From assembly GCA_037968835.1 (NCBI GenBank), contig JBBKWG010000106.1, positions 16,023-80,022 on the forward strand: a stretch of DNA of 64,000 nucleotides. Direction: 5' to 3'. The notes under the pieces are model-generated. The model had not been told where the DNA came from, made no database searches, and saw only the letters and a list, made by a program, of their open reading frames with translations. The stretch is from JBBKWG01 sp037968835 (GTDB lineage: Bacteria; Pseudomonadota; Alphaproteobacteria; Rhodobacterales; Rhodobacteraceae). This document shows positions 9,035 to 20,197 of the stretch, piece by piece (the stretch's first letter is position 1; each line of letters opens with the position of its first letter). Made by a program: the position numbers and the translations under genes.

Positions 9035-10044
9035 GCGATGATCTGAAGTCGCTGATCGCAATCGCCGTCGATCGCTCGCTGACCCGTGCCGAAGCAGAGA
9101 CCGCATTCCGGTGCCTGTTCGAGGGTGAAGCAACGCCAAGTCAGATCGGCGGTCTTCTGATGACGCTCCGCACGCGCGGCGAAACGGTCGAGGAATACGC
9201 TGCCGCCGCCGCCGTCATGCGGGCGAAATGCCGGAAAGTCCGCGCCCCCGAAGGCGCGATGGATATCGTCGGCACGGGCGGCGACGGCAAGGGAACGCTC
9301 AACATTTCGACGGCGACCGCCTTTGTCGTCGCCGGCGCGGGCGTTCCTGTCGCCAAACACGGGAACCGCAATCTCTCGTCGAAATCCGGGGCCGCAGATG
9401 CGCTCACACAGATGGGAATCGACGTCATGGTCGGCGCAGATGTGGTCGAGCGCGCATTGAGCGAGGTCGGCATCGGGTTCATGATGGCGCCGATGCACCA
9501 TCCCGCAATCGCCCACGTCATGCCGACACGGGCGGAGCTTGGGACACGGACGATCTTCAATATCCTCGGTCCGCTCACAAATCCGGCAGGCGTAAAGCGT
9601 CAACTCACCGGGGCGTTCTCCGAAGCGATGCTGCGACCGATGGCGGAAACTTTGATGACTCTCGGCTCGGAAGCCGCCTGGCTTGTGCACGGATCGGATG
9701 GCACCGATGAAATCACGATTACGGGAAAGACCAAAGTCATCGCACTGAAGGATGGCGTGATCAAAGAGTTCGATGTCCATCCCGAGGATGCGCATTTGCC
9801 CGTCCATCCGTTTGCGGCGATTGTGGGCGGCACACCCGAGGAAAACGCCCGCGCCTTCCGTGCCCTGCTTTCGGGCGAGACATCGGCATATCGCGATGCC
9901 GTCCTGCTGAACGCCGCCGCGGCACTTTTGATCGCAGGAAGAGCGTCCAATCTGCCAGAGGGCGTCGACATGGCAGCGCAGTCAATCGACAGCGGAGCCG
10001 CGCGCGAAAAGATCGAAGGCCTTGCGCGTGTCACGTCGGCTTGA
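9031..10044 (+). CDS. trpD: Anthranilate phosphoribosyltransferase
   Basis: 337 aa, normal for the family. It transfers phosphoribose from PRPP to anthranilate, the second step of tryptophan synthesis. Seen are the glycine loop [28 protein letters not shown], and the anthranilate-binding helix region MMAPMHHPA. The start overlaps the trpG stop (ATGA), and a uracil-DNA glycosylase gene follows after 17 nt. Confidence 0.96.
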   Translation: MSDDLKSLIAIAVDRSLTRAEAETAFRCLFEGEATPSQIGGLLMTLRTRGETVEEYAAAAAVMRAKCRKVRAPEGAMDIVGTGGDGKGTLNISTATAFVVAGAGVPVAKHGNRNLSSKSGAADALTQMGIDVMVGADVVERALSEVGIGFMMAPMHHPAIAHVMPTRAELGTRTIFNILGPLTNPAGVKRQLTGAFSEAMLRPMAETLMTLGSEAAWLVHGSDGTDEITITGKTKVIALKDGVIKEFDVHPEDAHLPVHPFAAIVGGTPEENARAFRALLSGETSAYRDAVLLNAAAALLIAGRASNLPEGVDMAAQSIDSGAAREKIEGLARVTSA

Positions 10045-10061
10045 GTGAATGGACTGATTGA

Positions 10062-10754
10062 GTGACAGCAGATCTTACGAGTCTGGGAGATTGGGCGTCG
10101 CTTCCATTCTTCAGCGAGACCTGGCCCACACTTAGTTCGCAGATTGCGGCAGATAACCGCGAGATCTTGCCGCCGGAGCAAGCTCGCTTCGCAGCACTTG
10201 CCCACACCCCACCCTCCGAAGTCCGGGTGATAATTCTGGGTCAGGACCCCTATCCCACTCCCGGACACGCCAACGGTCTTGCGTTCTCTGTCGCGCCGGA
10301 TGTCGCACTCCCGCGCTCGCTCGCGAACATCTATCGCGAGATGCGCGACGACATTGGTGCCGCGCCCGATAATGGCGACCTGACCCATTGGGCGGATCAA
10401 GGTGTGCTACTTCTCAACACCTGCCTTTCGGTGCCCGCCCGCGAAGCAGCCGGACACGCGCGGTTGGGATGGCACAAGCTGGCCGAGCAGATTTTGCAGC
10501 GTGTTTCGAAACGCCCCTGCGCATTTTTGCTTTGGGGCAAGACAGCGCAGGCCTTTCGCCCTCACATCGTTGGTCGTGGCCATCTCATCGTCGAGACCGC
10601 GCATCCCTCACCCCTGTCGGCCCAACGCGGGTTTTTTGGATCGCGCCCCTTCTCAGCCATTAACAATTGGCTGATCTCGCGTGGTGAACCTCCGATCCGG
10701 TGGGCTGATCGGCCCGACTCTTCCCAAGGATCGAGCGACGCGGTATTGCAGTAG
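10062..10754 (+). CDS. ung: Uracil-DNA glycosylase, family 1
   Basis: A 230-aa UDG that removes uracil from DNA at the start of base-excision repair. The water-activating motif [17 protein letters not shown] (about residues 60-76) and the minor-groove loop HPSPLSA are both present, as is LLLNTCLSV. The start is a GTG at 10062; no in-frame ATG lies near. It sits inside the trp operon, 17 nt after trpD and 2 nt before trpC, so it is probably co-transcribed with them. Confidence 0.93.
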   Translation: MTADLTSLGDWASLPFFSETWPTLSSQIAADNREILPPEQARFAALAHTPPSEVRVIILGQDPYPTPGHANGLAFSVAPDVALPRSLANIYREMRDDIGAAPDNGDLTHWADQGVLLLNTCLSVPAREAAGHARLGWHKLAEQILQRVSKRPCAFLLWGKTAQAFRPHIVGRGHLIVETAHPSPLSAQRGFFGSRPFSAINNWLISRGEPPIRWADRPDSSQGSSDAVLQ

Positions 10755-10756
10755 CC

Positions 10757-11572
10757 ATGACCACCGCACTCGACCGCATCAAAGCCTACAAGCTCGGGGA
10801 AATCGCGTCCGCGAAGGCGCGAAAGCCTTTGCGGCACGTCGAAGATGAAGCCCGCGAGGCGACGCCGGTGCGCGGATTTACCGCCGCGCTACGCCAAGCC
10901 TCCCAAACCGGTTACGGGCTGATTGCGGAAATCAAGAAAGCCAGCCCATCCAAAGGTCTGATACGGGCCGATTTCGACCCGCCTTCTCTTGCCCGCGCAT
11001 ATGAATCCGGTGGCGCAACCTGCCTTTCGGTACTGACTGATGCGCCCTCGTTTCAAGGCGCGCCGGAATATCTGACCGCCGCCCGGAACGCTGTTTCGAT
11101 CCCCTGTCTTCGCAAGGATTTCATCTATGACACTTATCAGGTCGCAGAAGCACGCGCCTGGGGTGCGGATTGCATTCTGATTATCATGGCGAGCGTTTCC
11201 GATGCCCAAGCCGCTGAAATTGAGAATTGTGCAATGAATACATGGCACATGAACGTTCTTGTTGAAGTGCATGATGAAGAAGAACTTGATCGTGCCTTGG
11301 ACCTTCGCTCGCCGCTTTTGGGGATCAACAACCGAAACCTCAAGACATTCGAGACGGATTTAGGAACGACACGAAATCTCGCCGCCCGTGTGCCGACAGA
11401 GAAACTGCTGATTGCGGAAAGCGGGCTTTCCACTCCCGACGATCTGGCGGATTTGGCAGAGTACGGCGCGCGTTGTTTTCTGATCGGCGAAAGTCTGATG
11501 CGGCAACACGATGTCGCGGCGGCCACTCGGAACATCCTTGCCATTCCGACAGCGGCCGAGCGCGCAACCTGA
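10757..11572 (+). CDS. trpC: Indole-3-glycerol phosphate synthase
   Basis: 271 aa, (beta/alpha)8 barrel. It closes the indole ring from 1-(o-carboxyphenylamino)-1-deoxyribulose-5-phosphate. Visible signature elements are [13 protein letters not shown] (about 53-65), [33 protein letters not shown] and IAESGL. It is a single-function protein with no fused TrpF. The stop shares one base with the moaC start (TGATG), linking tryptophan and molybdopterin genes in one unit. Confidence 0.96.
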   Translation: MTTALDRIKAYKLGEIASAKARKPLRHVEDEAREATPVRGFTAALRQASQTGYGLIAEIKKASPSKGLIRADFDPPSLARAYESGGATCLSVLTDAPSFQGAPEYLTAARNAVSIPCLRKDFIYDTYQVAEARAWGADCILIIMASVSDAQAAEIENCAMNTWHMNVLVEVHDEEELDRALDLRSPLLGINNRNLKTFETDLGTTRNLAARVPTEKLLIAESGLSTPDDLADLAEYGARCFLIGESLMRQHDVAAATRNILAIPTAAERAT

Positions 11573-12051
11573 TGCCTGAACTGACGCACTTCAATTCGGA
11601 CGGTCAAGCGCACATGGTGGACGTGTCCGACAAACCAAGCACGAACCGCGTTGCCATTGCCGAAGGCTACGTGAAGATGCGTCTCGAAACGCTTGATATA
11701 ATTATCGACAATCGTGCAAAGAAGGGTGACGTTCTGTCTGTCGCGCGGCTGGCTGGGATTATGGGCGCGAAGAAGACATCCGAGTTGATCCCGCTCTGCC
11801 ACCCTCTGCCGATTACCAAGGTTTCGCTGGAACTTGCCATTGACCGCGATCGCCCTGGCGTGCGGGTCGAAGCGACGGTGAAAACGGCAGGTCAGACCGG
11901 CGTCGAGATGGAGGCACTTACCGCAGTCGCAACGGCGTGTCTGACCATCTACGATATGGTTAAGGCCGTCGAGAAGTCGATGACGATCGAGGGCATTCGT
12001 CTCGTTCTGAAAGATGGCGGTAAATCAGGACGTTACGAGGCGACCCGGTGA
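11572..12051 (+). CDS. moaC: Cyclic pyranopterin monophosphate synthase
   Basis: 159 aa. It converts the MoaA product to cyclic pyranopterin monophosphate in molybdenum cofactor synthesis. Family motifs are present: [23 protein letters not shown], and [13 protein letters not shown] with the catalytic Lys region MVKAVEK near the end. The ATG at 11572 overlaps the trpC stop, and the stop overlaps the moeA GTG start by 4 nt. No moaA or moaE is in the window. Confidence 0.96.
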   Translation: MPELTHFNSDGQAHMVDVSDKPSTNRVAIAEGYVKMRLETLDIIIDNRAKKGDVLSVARLAGIMGAKKTSELIPLCHPLPITKVSLELAIDRDRPGVRVEATVKTAGQTGVEMEALTAVATACLTIYDMVKAVEKSMTIEGIRLVLKDGGKSGRYEATR

Positions 12052-13220
12052 TATCCGTGGCCGAGGCGCTGCAACGCGTCCTCGCACTGGCGCGTCCAAT
12101 GGGTGACGAATTGGTGCCTTTACGTCATGCGGCAGGACGACGGCTTGCCCAAGACGTCACTGCCACCCGCGACCAACCACCCTTCCCATCCTCGGCCATG
12201 GACGGATACGCCGTCCGGGCCGAAGACGTCGCGCCCTCGGCTGAACTATCGGTGATTGGCGAAGCGGCAGCCGGTCATGCCTTTGATGGCGTAATTGGCG
12301 CCGTCGAAGCAGTTCGAATATTCACCGGCGCGCCGGTCCCGAGCGGAGCCTCGCGCGTGATTATTCAGGAGGACGTCACCCGGTCAGGTGACAAGGTTGT
12401 TTTGAACGATAATGTAGATTCATCGTTTTATATCAGATCAAAAGGAGACGATTTTAAAGTCGGTGATACGGTAAGCGCACCTCGAAGACTTGTGGCTTCG
12501 GACATCGCATTAATCGCCTCGATGAACTTCCGCGAAGTGAGCGTTAAACGTCGACCTGAAATCGCAATTATCGCAACGGGTGACGAGTTGGTCATGCCGG
12601 GCGAAAACCCGAGAAACGATCAGATAATCGCGTCCAACACGTTCGGGCTCGCGGTCCTGTTCGAAGCGGAGGGCGCATTTGTGCGCATTCTCCCGATCGC
12701 CCGCGACACGGCGGAATCATTGACGACGGCATTTTCGCTTGCGACGGATTCCGACCTCATCGTCACGATTGGCGGTGCGTCCGTCGGGGATCACGATATC
12801 GTCGGACAATTGGCGAGCGAGCTAGGCATGGACCGTTCATTTTACAAGGTTGCGATGCGGCCCGGAAAACCGCTGATGGCCGGACATTTCAACGGACTTC
12901 CCCTGATTGGATTGCCAGGCAATCCAGTCTCATCAATGATTTGCGGTCATATCTTCATTCTTCCGATGATCCGAGCAATGATGGGTGACCAGCCCGGACC
13001 GCTGCCCAGATATAAGGTGCCGCTCGCTGCTGCTCTCAACGCGAATGGGCCGCGTGAGCACTACATGCGCGCTATCGTCGAAAACGGTCGCGTTCACGCA
13101 GCAGATCGTCAGGATAGTGCGCTTTTGTCCGTTCTCGCGACGGCCAATGCGTTGATCGTGCGTCCACCCGATGACCCGCCTCGCGCTGAAGGGGTTCTGG
13201 TTGATGTTATTGACCTCTGA
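12048..13220 (+). CDS. moeA: Molybdopterin molybdotransferase
   Basis: 390 aa, the usual MoeA length. It inserts molybdate into adenylated molybdopterin. Seen are SSAMDGYA (about 47-54), the [10 protein letters not shown] segment, the MoaB/Mog-like domain with [18 protein letters not shown], and GLPGNPVSS, and a C-terminal beta domain. The start is a GTG overlapping the moaC stop (GTGA). The next gene, lexA, has its own promoter in the 90-bp gap. Confidence 0.95.
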   Translation: MISVAEALQRVLALARPMGDELVPLRHAAGRRLAQDVTATRDQPPFPSSAMDGYAVRAEDVAPSAELSVIGEAAAGHAFDGVIGAVEAVRIFTGAPVPSGASRVIIQEDVTRSGDKVVLNDNVDSSFYIRSKGDDFKVGDTVSAPRRLVASDIALIASMNFREVSVKRRPEIAIIATGDELVMPGENPRNDQIIASNTFGLAVLFEAEGAFVRILPIARDTAESLTTAFSLATDSDLIVTIGGASVGDHDIVGQLASELGMDRSFYKVAMRPGKPLMAGHFNGLPLIGLPGNPVSSMICGHIFILPMIRAMMGDQPGPLPRYKVPLAAALNANGPREHYMRAIVENGRVHAADRQDSALLSVLATANALIVRPPDDPPRAEGVLVDVIDL

Positions 13221-13227
13221 CAAATCG

Positions 13228-13267
13228 TTGACACAAAACGGGAACACGTGTAGAACATCCCCTGAAC
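13228..13267 (+). promoter_or_regulatory. lexA promoter with tandem LexA (SOS) operators
   Basis: A -35 TTGACA (13228-13233), a 17-nt spacer and a -10 TAGAAC (13251-13256) form a good sigma-70-type promoter. Three GAAC half-sites lie at 13242-13245, 13253-13256 and 13264-13267, each separated by exactly 7 nt, giving two overlapping GAAC-N7-GAAC boxes. This is the complement of the GTTC-N7-GTTC operator known for LexA in alphaproteobacteria. The middle half-site covers the -10 hexamer, so LexA binding should block the promoter (autoregulation). Confidence 0.88.
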
Positions 13268-13310
13268 AGCCCGGCGCGTAACCGGGGCCGAGCAGAGGAT
13301 GGCTTCATCA

Positions 13311-14003
13311 ATGTTGACCCGTAAACAACTCGATTTGTTGGAATTCATCCACAAGCGTGTGCAGCGCGATGGTGTCCCGCCTTCGTTCGACGAAATGAAG
13401 GATGCGCTGGACCTTCGGTCCAAGTCCGGAATTCATCGCCTGATAACGGCGCTGGAAGAACGTGGGTTCATTCGACGGCTGGCCCACCGCGCGCGTGCAA
13501 TCGAAATCGTAAAGCTACCCGAAGCTCTGGATTCCGGCGCGACGTTCGTTCCGAAAGTCATCGAAGGTGACAAAGGGACCAAACGTCCGCCCGCCAATTC
13601 CATGACCGTTCAAGTACACGCCGTCGAATTGCCCGTCATGGGTCGAATTGCAGCCGGTGTGCCGATCGAAGCAATCAGCGAAGTCAGCCATACCGTGTCT
13701 GTTCCGGGACAGATGGTGGGTGGCAAGGGTCACCACTACGCCCTTGAAGTGAAAGGCGATTCGATGATCGACGTCGGCATTAACGACGGCGATATCGTTG
13801 TCATCCGCGAGACGAAAACCGCCAGCAACGGCGATATAGTGGTCGCACTCGTCAAAGATCAGGAGGCAACGCTCAAGCGCTTCCGTCAGTCCGGAAATAC
13901 TATCGCGCTTGAAGCCGCGAATCCGGCGTACGAGACCCGATTGTACCGCGACGATCAGGTCAAAGTGCAGGGACGGCTGGTCGGCCTCATCCGAAGCTAC
14001 TGA
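13311..14003 (+). CDS. lexA: SOS regulon repressor LexA
   Basis: 230 aa from the ATG at 13311 ([10 protein letters not shown], the usual LexA start; an ATG four codons earlier is also in frame). A winged-helix DNA-binding domain (about 1-75, with SKSGIHRLI) precedes an S24 peptidase domain. Visible are the self-cleavage Ala-Gly in GRIAAGVPI, the catalytic Ser in KGDSMID, and the Lys-containing strand near NGDIVVALV. RecA-stimulated self-cleavage derepresses SOS genes. Its own operator lies upstream. Its end overlaps the end of convergent comEC by 7 bp. Confidence 0.96.
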   Translation: MLTRKQLDLLEFIHKRVQRDGVPPSFDEMKDALDLRSKSGIHRLITALEERGFIRRLAHRARAIEIVKLPEALDSGATFVPKVIEGDKGTKRPPANSMTVQVHAVELPVMGRIAAGVPIEAISEVSHTVSVPGQMVGGKGHHYALEVKGDSMIDVGINDGDIVVIRETKTASNGDIVVALVKDQEATLKRFRQSGNTIALEAANPAYETRLYRDDQVKVQGRLVGLIRSY

Positions 14004-16042
14004 GACCATAGTCGGTGACCGGATTTATCGCGGACCGTCGTGATTTCCGTTCGTTCATCTGTTCTGGCAATTGCCAGCGCGCCCGTTTGTGACAACCGGC
14101 GCGCGTCAAAGCCGTTACATTCGCGAGGAAACTCGGTTGCGACGTTCACAATGACCAGATCGGCGTCGGCGCATTGAAGCACGGCAAGGGCGGCTGCAAC
14201 CTTTCCGGTCGCGTGCAAAATGCGCAGGCCGTGAGCCTCGATCCAGTTCAGCCGATCGACGGGATGGGTCTTCATCCGCCCATAGGCAGTTTCCTGCAAA
14301 GCCGGATCGCCATCGTTTTCGAGCCAACTCATCGCCGCGAAGCTTTCGCCGCGTTCCTTCGATAAAGCCCGGCCTTTCGGCGTCATCACTCCGATCAATC
14401 CGCCGGACTGCGATACCAGGACGTCGGGTCTTTCGGCTTGCGACCACAGGATCAGGGCGAAGAGTACAAGACCCAGACCTGCGGCCCTCGTGCGTCCCTG
14501 CCATATGACAACCCAAAGGCCGCCAAGCGTGAGAAGCGGAACAACCGCCGGGCCGGGCGTAACGACTTGGCTGATCGCCGATGGCCAGCCGGAAACCGTC
14601 GATGCGACGCCAAGAATCCATAGGATCGCCAGTTCCATGAGCGCCAGTCCGACCCACGCCAGCCCTAGTGGTGCAAGTGCACCCGCCAAGACCGCGCCGG
14701 GTATGATGAGCGCGCCCATCAACGGGACAGCCACGATATTTGCCAGAAGGCCGTAGTGGGGAATTTGGTTGAAATGCGCGGCCGCGAACGGTGCGGTTGC
14801 GGCTCCGGCCACCGCCGATGACAGCGCGACGCCTCCGATAACGCGCACCAACCAAGGCCACCGAACAAGTGAAGTTCCGATTTCGCGCAGGCCGCCGTAT
14901 ACCGCAACCAGCGCGGTGGTCGCGGCGAATGACATCTGAAATCCCGGGCCGTACAGTGTCTCGGGGCGCAATGTCAGCACGATCAGGGCCGCTACCGCCA
15001 CCGCACGCAGCGTGATGGCGCGTCGGTCGACCAGCACTGCGCCCAACATGACTGCGACCATGATGAATGCGCGTTCCGTCGCGACGTTTCCGCCTGACAG
15101 CGCAAGATAAACCGCTCCCGCATGCAACGCGACTGCAGCAGCGATTTTCTTCGTCGGCCAATATAACGCGATGCGCGGCCAAGCGGCCAACAGCGTTCGG
15201 GTCGCCGCGAAGATGAACCCGGTCAAAAGCCCCATGTGAAGGCCCGAGATCGCCAGTAGATGGGCCAGATTCGATGCGCGCAGATTGTCCAGAACTTGTC
15301 GATCCATGCCTGATCTGTCGCCGGTCGTAATGGCAGCCGCGAAGGCGCCAGCGGCTCCGGGCAACGCATTCTGAACCGCATTCGACAGCCGCTTGCGCAG
15401 CCTGTAGAGTCCGAGTTTCGCCTCGGATTCCCGGTGGGGCGACAATACCAGCGCCGGCGTGCGGGTGTAGCCGACCGCGCCAAGGCGTTGAAACCATGCT
15501 TGGCGCTGGAAATCGTAGCCGCCGGGTTCAACCGGCCCTTCGGGTGGCCCGAGGTGTCCGGTCACCACAATTACCAGCCCCGGTTCGGGCGTGAAATACT
15601 CTTGCGGTCCGTGCAGCGAGACACGGACACGCGCTGGCGTTCTGCCGGGTCGCACTTTGCTGAGATTTACCTTGTCCAATGTGAGGCGGACAGCATCCGA
15701 TTGCGAGCGGTCGATTTCGACAATTCGTCCCTCAATCGGACCGTAGTAGCGAAAGGGTAACTTGATCTCGGAAACGGTTTGTGCGCGGACGCCCGCCAGC
15801 AAGAAGCCGACAAGGCACAGGATCAGTCCGGTAACCACTGGCCGCAATCCCGGACCGCTCACCGCGCCGACGATTAGCAGCAGGCAGGCCCCGATCACGA
15901 GCGCGGCCCAGATGACCGGCGTGGGCTCTTGCAACAGAGAAAAATAAAACCCGATACCAATGCCAAGCGCCACGGGCGACCACGGAAACAGGTGGCCACG
16001 CTGGTTGTTGAGGCTATCGGAAAGACTGAAAAAAGGGCGCAC
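13997..16042 (-). CDS. comEC: ComEC/Rec2 family DNA-uptake channel protein
   Basis: About 681 aa. The GTG at 16042 was chosen because a full GGAGGTGA Shine-Dalgarno lies 5 nt before it; a GTG three codons earlier is possible. The order is N-terminal membrane helices, a DUF4131-type soluble region with an OB-like part (about 80-210), then the competence domain with [13 protein letters not shown] and many membrane helices up to about residue 520. The C-terminal beta-lactamase-like domain is short and lacks an obvious HxHxDH motif. In transformable bacteria ComEC carries single-stranded DNA across the inner membrane; no other competence genes are in the window. Confidence 0.9.
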   Translation of the reverse strand: MRPFFSLSDSLNNQRGHLFPWSPVALGIGIGFYFSLLQEPTPVIWAALVIGACLLLIVGAVSGPGLRPVVTGLILCLVGFLLAGVRAQTVSEIKLPFRYYGPIEGRIVEIDRSQSDAVRLTLDKVNLSKVRPGRTPARVRVSLHGPQEYFTPEPGLVIVVTGHLGPPEGPVEPGGYDFQRQAWFQRLGAVGYTRTPALVLSPHRESEAKLGLYRLRKRLSNAVQNALPGAAGAFAAAITTGDRSGMDRQVLDNLRASNLAHLLAISGLHMGLLTGFIFAATRTLLAAWPRIALYWPTKKIAAAVALHAGAVYLALSGGNVATERAFIMVAVMLGAVLVDRRAITLRAVAVAALIVLTLRPETLYGPGFQMSFAATTALVAVYGGLREIGTSLVRWPWLVRVIGGVALSSAVAGAATAPFAAAHFNQIPHYGLLANIVAVPLMGALIIPGAVLAGALAPLGLAWVGLALMELAILWILGVASTVSGWPSAISQVVTPGPAVVPLLTLGGLWVVIWQGRTRAAGLGLVLFALILWSQAERPDVLVSQSGGLIGVMTPKGRALSKERGESFAAMSWLENDGDPALQETAYGRMKTHPVDRLNWIEAHGLRILHATGKVAAALAVLQCADADLVIVNVATEFPRECNGFDARRLSQTGALAIARTDERTEITTVRDKSGHRLWSQ

Positions 16043-16117
16043 CCTTGTCACCTCCGGGCGCGTTGACTACACCACGCGAAACTCGCACCTCATGGTTTCC
16101 AAAAGGTTTACGTCCGT

Positions 16118-17521
16118 ATGACCGACCGTCCCGTCGTAACCCGTTTCGCGCCCTCTCCGACGGGTTATCTGCACATTGGCGGAGCGCGAACGGCGTTGTT
16201 CAACTGGCTCTATGCCCGAGGTCACGGCGGGCGTTTTCTGCTTCGGATCGAAGATACCGACCGCGCGAGATCGACACCTGAAGCGACCGAAGCGATTTTT
16301 CGCGGCCTCAGGTGGCTGGGACTTGATTGGGACGGCGACGCGGTGAGTCAAGCCTCGCGTGTCGAACGTCATGCTGAAGTCGCTCATCAGATGCTGACCG
16401 CCGGAGCCGCGTACAAGTGCTTTTCCACGCAGGACGAGATAGCCGCGTTCCGGGAAGATGCCAAAGCCCAGGGAAACTCGACGATCTTTCGCTCGCCGTG
16501 GCGCGACGTGCCCGCCTCAGACCAGCCCGCTGGCCCCTTCGCGATCCGCGTCAAGGCGCCGCGCGACGGCGAGACGATCATCCGCGATCAGGTTCAGGGC
16601 GACGTCACCATTCGCAACGATCAGCTTGACGACATGATCGTGCTACGCTCGGACGGAACGCCGGTTTATATGTTGGCTGTGGTTGTCGACGATCACGATA
16701 TGGGCGTCACTCATGTCATCCGTGGCGACGACCATCTGAACAATGCCGCGCGTCAAATGCTGGTCTATCAAGCGATGGGTTGGGACGTGCCGGTATGGGC
16801 GCATATCCCGCTTATTCACGGCGAGGACGGCAAGAAACTGTCCAAACGCCACGGGGCGCTTGGGGTTGAGGAATGGCAGGCGGCGGGATACCCGGCGGCG
16901 GGAATGCGAAATTATCTGACGCGGCTCGGGTGGAGTCACGGCGACGACGAATTCTTTTCCTCCGAGCAGGCAATCACTTGGTTCGACTTTTACGGAATTG
17001 GCAAGTCGCCCGCCCGCTTCGATACAAAGAAACTGCTCAATCTGTCGGGCCAGCACATCGCAGTTTCGCACGATGCTGCACTTGTAGCGGAAATCGGCGA
17101 ATATCTGAAAGCCGCTGGTCTGCCGCCGTTGAAAGTGCAGCAGGCAGGCGATCTGGAACGCGCAATGTACTGCCTGAAGGATCGCGCGCGCTTGTTCCCG
17201 GAACTCCTTGAAAAAGCGCATTTTGTGTTGACAAGCAGGCCGATTGAAATCGACCCGAAATCGCAAGGGACGCTTGATCCGGTCTCCCGAGGGATACTGC
17301 TGGAATTGACGCCGCAACTGCAAAATGTTAGCTGGACGCGCGATACGCTTGAGCAAATTGTCGAGGCTCTGGCCGAGGCACATGACACGAAGCTCGGGAA
17401 GATTGCAGCCCCCCTGCGCGCTGCGCTTGCAGGGAGATCCGTCTCGCCCAGCGTATTCGATATGATGCTTGTTCTCGGGCGGGAAGAAACGATACTCCGA
17501 CTGACCGACGCGGCGAAATAA
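16118..17521 (+). CDS. gltX: Glutamate--tRNA ligase
   Basis: 467 aa class I aminoacyl-tRNA synthetase. The HIGH-like motif [14 protein letters not shown] lies at about residues 12-25, and the KMSKS counterpart is KKLSKRHG (about 238-245). The [13 protein letters not shown] segment belongs to the glutamate-specific insertion. Alphaproteobacteria often carry two GltX copies, one charging tRNA-Gln with Glu for the amidotransferase route; which copy this is cannot be told from sequence inspection. gltA follows after 78 bp. Confidence 0.95.
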   Translation: MTDRPVVTRFAPSPTGYLHIGGARTALFNWLYARGHGGRFLLRIEDTDRARSTPEATEAIFRGLRWLGLDWDGDAVSQASRVERHAEVAHQMLTAGAAYKCFSTQDEIAAFREDAKAQGNSTIFRSPWRDVPASDQPAGPFAIRVKAPRDGETIIRDQVQGDVTIRNDQLDDMIVLRSDGTPVYMLAVVVDDHDMGVTHVIRGDDHLNNAARQMLVYQAMGWDVPVWAHIPLIHGEDGKKLSKRHGALGVEEWQAAGYPAAGMRNYLTRLGWSHGDDEFFSSEQAITWFDFYGIGKSPARFDTKKLLNLSGQHIAVSHDAALVAEIGEYLKAAGLPPLKVQQAGDLERAMYCLKDRARLFPELLEKAHFVLTSRPIEIDPKSQGTLDPVSRGILLELTPQLQNVSWTRDTLEQIVEALAEAHDTKLGKIAAPLRAALAGRSVSPSVFDMMLVLGREETILRLTDAAK

Positions 17522-17599
17522 AACGGCGTCCCGGGTGTATTACCGGATCGCGGAAACCGCGCCCGCGCTTCTTGCGCAGGCGGAACGACAGGGATGAGA

Positions 17600-18895
17600 A
17601 TGGCCGAAACAAACAAAACCGCGAAGCTGCGCTTTGAAGGCAAAGAGCTTGAACTTCCGATCCTGTCACCCTCTGCGGGGCCGGATGTGATCGACATCAG
17701 AAAGCTATACGCACAGGGCGACGTTTTCACCTACGATCCCGGTTTCACCTCGACGGCGTCGTGCGACAGCACCATCACGTTCATTGACGGTGACAAGGGC
17801 GAGCTGCTCCACCGCGGCTATCCGATCGACCAACTTGCCGAGAAATCCCATTTCCTGGAAGTCTGCTATCTGTTGCTTTACGGCGATCTCCCATCTGCTG
17901 AACAACTGGAAGATTTCGAGGCCCGCGTCACCAATCACACGATGCTTCACGAACAAATGCAGTATTTTTTCCGTGGCTTCCGCCGCGACGCTCATCCAAT
18001 GGCCGTTGTCGTCGGGGTCGTGGGCGCCATGTCCGCGTTCTATCATGACAGCACAGATGTCAGCGATCCCTGGCAGCGCGAAGTCGCGTCGATCCGTTTG
18101 ATCGCGAAAATGCCGACCATTGCGGCGTGGGCCTACAAGTATTCGATCGGGCAGCCGTTCGTGTATCCACGCAACGACCTGGATTACGCGTCCAACTTCC
18201 TGCGCATGTGTTTTTCGGTTCCCGCCGAGGAGTACGAGGTCAATCCGATCCTCGCCCGCGCCATGGACCGCATTTTCACGCTGCATGCTGACCACGAGCA
18301 GAATGCTTCGACCTCGACCGTGCGTCTGGCATCGTCGTCCGGCGCCAACCCGTTCGCGTGTATTGCCGCCGGCGTTGCGTGTCTTTGGGGGCCAGCCCAT
18401 GGCGGCGCGAACCAGGCGTGTCTTGAGATGCTGCGCGAAATAGGCACGGTTGATCGCATTCCCGAGTATATCGAGCGGGCCAAGGACAAGAACGATCCGT
18501 TCCGTCTGATGGGCTTCGGACACCGCGTCTACAAGAATTTCGACCCGCGCGCGAAGGTGATGAAACAGTCGGCGGACGAGGTTCTGGATTTGCTCGGAAT
18601 CGAGAACAATCCAACGCTTCAGGTCGCCAAGGAGTTGGAGAAGATCGCGCTTCAGGACCCGTATTTCAAAGAAAAGAAGCTTTATCCGAACGTCGATTTT
18701 TATTCGGGCATCATCCTCGATGCCATGGGCTTCCCGACGTCGATGTTCACCCCGGTTTTTGCTGTCGCACGGACCGTTGGGTGGGTCAGTCAGTGGAAAG
18801 AAATGATCGCTGACCCGCAGATGAAAATCGGCCGCCCACGCCAGCTTTATGTGGGCGCTACGCGTCGCGATTATGTAGATGTCGAAGACAGGTGA
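17600..18895 (+). CDS. gltA: Citrate synthase
   Basis: 431 aa, the size of the hexameric, NADH-sensitive Gram-negative type. It condenses acetyl-CoA and oxaloacetate in the TCA cycle. The conserved His regions [14 protein letters not shown] and [25 protein letters not shown], and the catalytic Asp region [14 protein letters not shown] are present. The ATG at 17600 follows AGGGATGAG at proper distance; an ATG two codons upstream has its SD too close. A GNRA-loop terminator follows. Confidence 0.96.
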   Translation: MAETNKTAKLRFEGKELELPILSPSAGPDVIDIRKLYAQGDVFTYDPGFTSTASCDSTITFIDGDKGELLHRGYPIDQLAEKSHFLEVCYLLLYGDLPSAEQLEDFEARVTNHTMLHEQMQYFFRGFRRDAHPMAVVVGVVGAMSAFYHDSTDVSDPWQREVASIRLIAKMPTIAAWAYKYSIGQPFVYPRNDLDYASNFLRMCFSVPAEEYEVNPILARAMDRIFTLHADHEQNASTSTVRLASSSGANPFACIAAGVACLWGPAHGGANQACLEMLREIGTVDRIPEYIERAKDKNDPFRLMGFGHRVYKNFDPRAKVMKQSADEVLDLLGIENNPTLQVAKELEKIALQDPYFKEKKLYPNVDFYSGIILDAMGFPTSMFTPVFAVARTVGWVSQWKEMIADPQMKIGRPRQLYVGATRRDYVDVEDR

Positions 18896-18904
18896 GCTTT
18901 GGGC

Positions 18905-18928
18905 GGGGGCCGGAAGGCCCCCCGTTTA
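18905..18928 (+). terminator. Intrinsic terminator after gltA
   Basis: The 7-bp all-GC stem GGGGGCC / GGCCCCC closes a GGAA tetraloop and is followed by CGTTT. It lies 9 nt after the gltA stop and just before the end of convergent hisI. The T tract is short, so efficiency is uncertain. Confidence 0.65.
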
Positions 18929-18935
18929 CGCTGAT

Positions 18936-19295
18936 TTACGCTTCAGATTTCATCAATTCGATCTCGCTGCCATCGCGCACCGCCGTGTAGAAACAGCTCT
19001 TGCGATTGGTGTGACACGCTGGACCGGCTTGCTCGACGATCAGCAACAGGCAGTCGCGGTCGCAATCGACTCGCAAGTCGACAAGTTTCTGAATGTGACC
19101 CGATGTCTCGCCCTTCACCCAAAATTCCGATCTTGACCTTGACCAATACGTGACGCGGCCACTGGCGAGGGTGCGGGCAACCGCGTCAGAATTCATCCAA
19201 GCCATCATCAGCACATCGCCGGTTGCGGCTTCTTGCGCGATGACGGGAATCAAGCCCTGATCATTGTAACGCAGGCTTGCAGGATCGAATTCCAT
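18936..19295 (-). CDS. hisI: Phosphoribosyl-AMP cyclohydrolase
   Basis: 119 aa. It opens the purine ring of phosphoribosyl-AMP in histidine synthesis. The family motifs are clear: [32 protein letters not shown] and the zinc-binding [12 protein letters not shown]. This is the cyclohydrolase domain alone (HisI in the alphaproteobacterial sense); the HisE pyrophosphatase is not fused. It is convergent with gltA and stands alone, with a NifU-like gene divergent. Confidence 0.95.
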   Translation of the reverse strand: MEFDPASLRYNDQGLIPVIAQEAATGDVLMMAWMNSDAVARTLASGRVTYWSRSRSEFWVKGETSGHIQKLVDLRVDCDRDCLLLIVEQAGPACHTNRKSCFYTAVRDGSEIELMKSEA

Positions 19296-19360
19296 GAGCC
19301 ATTCCTTTCCAAAATGCGGCAGCGCTCCTATCTAGAAGCCGGAGGCGCCAAAGGGAAGCC

Positions 19361-19807
19361 ATGTCCGAGACCGACCTTATCAAGCTCTACTCGGGGCGAA
19401 TTCTGGAACTGGCAGCGGACATTCCGCTGACTGATCGCCTTGATACGCCCGATGCTTCGGTGAAAAAGCGTTCGCCGTTGTGCGGTTCGACCGTCACCGT
19501 CGATGTGCGCATGAATGATGGCCGGATTTCCGAGTTCGGGCAGGATGTGAAGGCCTGCGCTCTGGGTCAGGCTTCGGCGTCGGTACTTGGACGACATGTC
19601 ATCGGACGTACTCAAGCCGAGATCGGCCACGCCCGCGATCAGCTTCGTGCGATGTTGACCAAAGATGGTCCGGTGCCCGACGCGCCGTTCGACGACTACG
19701 AAGTGCTTTTACCCGCGCGCGAGTTCCGCAATCGACACGCATCGATCCTGCTCGCTCTGGAAGCCACAGCAGAGGCTGCTGCCAAAGCTGAAGCCAGCGC
19801 CGCATAA
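19361..19807 (+). CDS. NifU/IscU-like iron-sulfur cluster assembly scaffold protein
   Basis: 148 aa. It contains PLCGSTVTVDV (Cys near residue 41) and DVKACALGQAS, the first two conserved cysteines of the IscU/NifU N-terminal fold. At the third position the sequence is FRNRHASILL, where canonical scaffolds have Cys. The family is therefore recognisable but the third ligand seems replaced, a form also seen in related alphaproteobacteria as far as I know. The role is likely Fe-S or zinc trafficking. It is divergent from hisI with 65 bp between starts. Confidence 0.82.
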   Translation: MSETDLIKLYSGRILELAADIPLTDRLDTPDASVKKRSPLCGSTVTVDVRMNDGRISEFGQDVKACALGQASASVLGRHVIGRTQAEIGHARDQLRAMLTKDGPVPDAPFDDYEVLLPAREFRNRHASILLALEATAEAAAKAEASAA

Positions 19808-19826
19808 CTTCGTCACTGTCCTTAAC

Positions 19827-19862
19827 AAAAAAAACCGCCGCGCATTCAAAGGAATGGCGGCG
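19827..19862 (-). terminator. Strong leftward intrinsic terminator
   Basis: Read on the minus strand: CCGCCGC, an inner CATTC/GAATG stem with a CTTT loop, GCGGCGG (12 bp in all, one bulge), then a T8 tract. It ends leftward transcription from recG and the 39-aa ORF at 19995-20114. On the plus strand the hairpin lies 28 nt beyond the NifU-like stop but has no T tract. Confidence 0.9.
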
Positions 19863-19994
19863 GAAGTGGCGCATCTGGGAAAGCCCGGTCGCGACCCGGG
19901 ACGGGGTCGCAGTCACGAGGGACAAAACTCTGGCTTCGCATCGAAGTTGGGGACAGGATGCGTGACCGGTGGTCCAGACCGCAGGCAGAAAAGG

Positions 19995-20114
19995 TCAGAG
20001 AAGTCCGGGAAGCGACAAGCCGACGACAAATATCACGATCAATGCAGAGACGCCGGCGAAATCCTGCGCCAACGTACCGGAACTGCGGGCAATCGTCTCT
20101 TTCAGCTCATTCAT
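19995..20114 (-). CDS. Small membrane protein, 39 aa, possibly SOS-controlled
   Basis: An ORF of 40 codons on the minus strand with AAGGA about 9 nt before the ATG. The protein starts MNELKETIARSSGTLAQDF and then has a single hydrophobic segment (about residues 20-39: Val/Ile/Leu/Gly rich) ending in SLPGLL, so a one-pass inner-membrane peptide is expected. It lies 127 nt downstream of the recG stop on the same strand. An exact GAAC-N7-GAAC LexA-type box is centred about 90 nt before its start and a strong T8 terminator lies about 130 nt after its stop. Function is unknown. The charged-then-hydrophobic layout is like SOS-induced small division inhibitors such as Caulobacter SidA, but no sequence homology is claimed. 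Confidence 0.7.
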   Translation of the reverse strand: MNELKETIARSSGTLAQDFAGVSALIVIFVVGLSLPGLL

Positions 20115-20197
20115 TTTATTGATCCTTCATTCGGGGTCAGACAGCGGGCGGGCTGTGTTGTTGCCCCTTTGTTCTCAAATTATGAACAGTCTGTAAA

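Noticed and set aside
14115..15497. 460-codon minus-strand frame inside comEC
   Set aside because: Alternative frame of comEC with arginine-rich random-looking product.
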